Assembly (NCBI GenBank): GCA_016787485.1
Contig: JAEUUL010000005.1
Coordinates: 69,588 to 133,587 of the forward strand
DNA from: Bacteroidota bacterium
GTDB lineage: Bacteria > Bacteroidota > Bacteroidia > NS11-12g > UBA955
Direction of reading: 5' to 3'
DNA length: 64,000 nt
In this document: in pieces, positions 62,553-64,000 of the stretch
Numbering within the stretch: position 1 is the stretch's first letter
Layout: the number at the start of each line of letters is the position of its first letter
Notes under the pieces: model-generated
Database searches by the model: none
The model's input: the letters and a program-made list of their open reading frames with translations, nothing else
Told to the model about the DNA's origin: nothing
Position numbers and translations under genes: made by a program

Positions 62553-63164
62553 ATGCAGGTTTTCAGGGCACATGAGCACCAACTGAACCATGCGGAGTTG
62601 CAGGAAATTCAGCTGGCACTGAAAAAAGGAGCCGTTGCCATTTTTCCCACAGATTCTGTATATACCATGGCCTGTGCATTCAGCAGCAATCAGGGTATTG
62701 ATAAGCTTTGCAAACTGGTGGGCAAAAAATCTTCCCAGGCCAATTTGTCACTGCTCTGCAGCAGTTTCGAAATGATATCGGATTACACACTCCCTTATTC
62801 AACCGCCGTCTTCAGGTTAATGAAACGTGTATTGCCCGGACCCTACACATTTATTTTAAATGCGGATGTACGCAAATTCCGCGGATATGAAAACCGCCGG
62901 AAAACGGTTGGAATTCGTATGCCGGACGAGGCGTTTCTGATTGAAATGATTGGCATGCTGAATGAGCCCCTTTTTTGTTCCTCTTTGCACAGCGAAGATG
63001 AAATGCTGCAATATTTTACCGATACGGAAGAAATTGAAGAACGCTTTGCCGATACAGTACAGTTGTTTGTGGACGACGGACCCGGTGGGCTGGAACCCAG
63101 CACAGTGATTGACTGCACAGGCGCAGAACCTTCAATGGTAAGGCAGGGAAAAGGAGAAATATAG
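62553..63164 (+). CDS. YrdC/Sua5-family threonylcarbamoyl-AMP synthase-like protein
   Basis: A 203-residue protein of the Sua5/YciO/YrdC family. The family core is visible: LKKGAVAIFPTDSVYTMACAF (substrate-binding), KLCKLVGKKSSQANLSLLCSS, LPGPYTFILNADVRKF, KTVGIRMPDEAFLIEMI, NEPLFCSSLHSEDEM and PSTVIDCTGAEPSMVRQGKGEI. The conserved KxR..P region reads KKSSQANLSLLC, which is more like the YciO branch than classic TsaC, so participation in the t6A37 tRNA modification is likely but not certain. A GTAATTTGC string 8 bp before the ATG may be its -7 box. It converges with the next gene. Confidence 0.86.
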   Translation: MQVFRAHEHQLNHAELQEIQLALKKGAVAIFPTDSVYTMACAFSSNQGIDKLCKLVGKKSSQANLSLLCSSFEMISDYTLPYSTAVFRLMKRVLPGPYTFILNADVRKFRGYENRRKTVGIRMPDEAFLIEMIGMLNEPLFCSSLHSEDEMLQYFTDTEEIEERFADTVQLFVDDGPGGLEPSTVIDCTGAEPSMVRQGKGEI

Positions 63165-63179
63165 GCGTATACCTTTTTA

Positions 63180-63776
63180 TTAAGAAAAATCCGGAGCTCT
63201 GAGAGTATGCTGCTCTATCCAGACTCTGAAATTTTCTAAATCTTTGGAACTGCGCACTCTAACCCTGTGGCTTTCTCCTTTTCTGTCCGCAAGGAAAAGC
63301 ATCTTGTTTTCAGCATCAGTCTTTACAGATTGGATGCGGGAAAACGGCAAGGAAAATGTACTGCTGTTTACATTGAAATATAGTTTGTTTTCGTCGAGGA
63401 TATAAATATCCCTGTACTTCTTAAATCGGTATTCAACAATAAATTGCAGAGCCAGCACACATGAGAAAATGAAAAAAATGGATAATCCGACAGACTGCAT
63501 CTGTGAAAATATAAGCCAGGCAAATATCCCTAATATCAGCACATTGAATATAGCAAACATTTTCAGCGTATCTTCTTTCTTTTTAATGATTTCTATTTGC
63601 TGTTTTTTGAATGCAAAACTCAAAAACATATATGTACCCATACGCATAAGAAGCGAAAGTGAACCAATCCAAATCCACACCCAGATAAAATCACCATGAA
63701 ATATTCTCATGAACAGAAACAGGATAGGAAAAAGGAGAAATATATAAATACGCTGAAACCAGATGACCCTTTTCAT
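63180..63776 (-). CDS. Membrane protein with PH-like C-terminal domain
   Basis: A 198-residue protein. Four transmembrane helices are suggested: IWFQRIYIFLLFPILFLF and FIWVWIWIGSLSLLMRM near the N-terminus, then MFAIFNVLILGIFAWLIF and VGLSIFFIFSCVLALQFIV. The C-terminal ~75 residues (KYRDIYILDENKLYFNVNSSTFSLPFSRIQSVKTDAENKMLFL) have the strand pattern of bacterial PH-like domains. Function unknown. It begins 8 bp after the stop of the DUF3179 protein gene on the same strand, so the two probably form one transcript. Confidence 0.7.
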   Translation of the reverse strand: MKRVIWFQRIYIFLLFPILFLFMRIFHGDFIWVWIWIGSLSLLMRMGTYMFLSFAFKKQQIEIIKKKEDTLKMFAIFNVLILGIFAWLIFSQMQSVGLSIFFIFSCVLALQFIVEYRFKKYRDIYILDENKLYFNVNSSTFSLPFSRIQSVKTDAENKMLFLADRKGESHRVRVRSSKDLENFRVWIEQHTLRAPDFS

Positions 63777-63784
63777 GATGGAAA

Positions 63785-64000
63785 TTATTTATGGTGATTT
63801 TTATGTTTTTCGCTGCTGTATATCATGCAATCCGGGAAAAAAGCCAGGTAGGCAAAAGCAAAATGGTTGCTTTGCGGCAACAGGTACAATTGTTTGCCTT
63901 TCATGCTGCCTTCCCTGCAAAAACCGGTAATGTCCCAGAGTGACCCGGTCTGATCATCTTTGAACCAATGTCCGCTTTTGTGGAAAGTATAATTTACTCC
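63785..64000 (-). CDS. DUF3179 domain protein, C-terminal fragment
   Basis: The last 71 residues of a gene that continues beyond the window edge. Recognition rests on the closing motif of DUF3179: DDQTGSLWDITGFCREGSM, KGKQLYLLPQSNHFAFAYLAFF and PDCMIY, corresponding to the family pattern tGSxWd...G...G.L.G..L......HFxFAWxxFxPdT.iY. The tail HKNHHK is short and basic. The catalytic or structural role of DUF3179 is not known. It lies directly upstream (8 bp) of the membrane protein gene. Confidence 0.75.
   Translation of the reverse strand, partial: GVNYTFHKSGHWFKDDQTGSLWDITGFCREGSMKGKQLYLLPQSNHFAFAYLAFFPDCMIYSSEKHKNHHK

Overview
The window reads as a chromosomal segment of a Bacteroidota bacterium, probably Chitinophagales/Sphingobacteriales-like. 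The evidence is: five proteins ending in type IX secretion (T9SS) type-A sorting domains with a YPNP motif; an approximately 1,110-residue SecA; a carboxypeptidase-regulatory-domain TonB-dependent receptor; Bacteroidota-restricted families (DUF4271, DUF3078, DUF5522, YtxJ bacilliredoxin); and TAnnTTTG-type -7 promoter boxes close to many start codons. MenD implies menaquinone. I see no rRNA, tRNA, CRISPR array or insertion sequence. No gene-free stretch exceeds about 300 bases.

Layout. 1-15.6 kb: housekeeping and envelope genes, including a T9SS cargo tail, a YyaL-type thioredoxin-fold protein, pyrD, purH, secA, an ELWxxDGT-repeat cargo, a YkuK RNase H-like protein, a TonB-dependent receptor and a tandem universal stress protein. 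15.7-23.2 kb: a minus-strand block reading ECF sigma factor, anti-sigma-like/beta-barrel protein, a large T9SS cargo, and a cysteine-rich ten-module PKD T9SS cargo. 23.3-30.4 kb: hemW diverging from a BamA-like protein, DUF4271 and hemD; a THUMP-like methyltransferase diverging from a 43-residue lipoprotein plus ytxJ; then a hotdog thioesterase and smpB.

30.5-41.5 kb is accessory: a defence island built on a complete type I restriction-modification system (hsdR, hsdS, hsdM on the minus strand). It carries extra genes: a TcmP/DUF5131 pair between hsdR and hsdS; a plus-strand AT-rich three-gene cassette (TIGR04255 protein, unknown protein, HEPN protein) between hsdS and hsdM; and a TerB-like/AAA ATPase with a small unknown protein after hsdM. 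The cassette and the TcmP pair are the best candidates for an undescribed system.

41.7-64 kb: an MBL hydrolase-menD-oxidoreductase operon, a VWA-domain T9SS cargo, a diheme cytochrome c and DoxX protein, a PAS/MBL pair, lpd, an erythromycin-esterase-like protein, a helix-turn-helix regulator diverging from a FlgO/CsgG-like envelope group, lolD, sucC, mscL, a DUF3078 protein, a secreted DUF2723-tail-like protein, a YrdC/Sua5 protein, and finally a membrane protein behind the C-terminus of a DUF3179 protein.

Many CDS starts given here are trimmed from the longest open frame, using homology, signal peptides or upstream -7 boxes; the reason is given per entry. Function calls come from recognising family motifs by eye, not from database searches.
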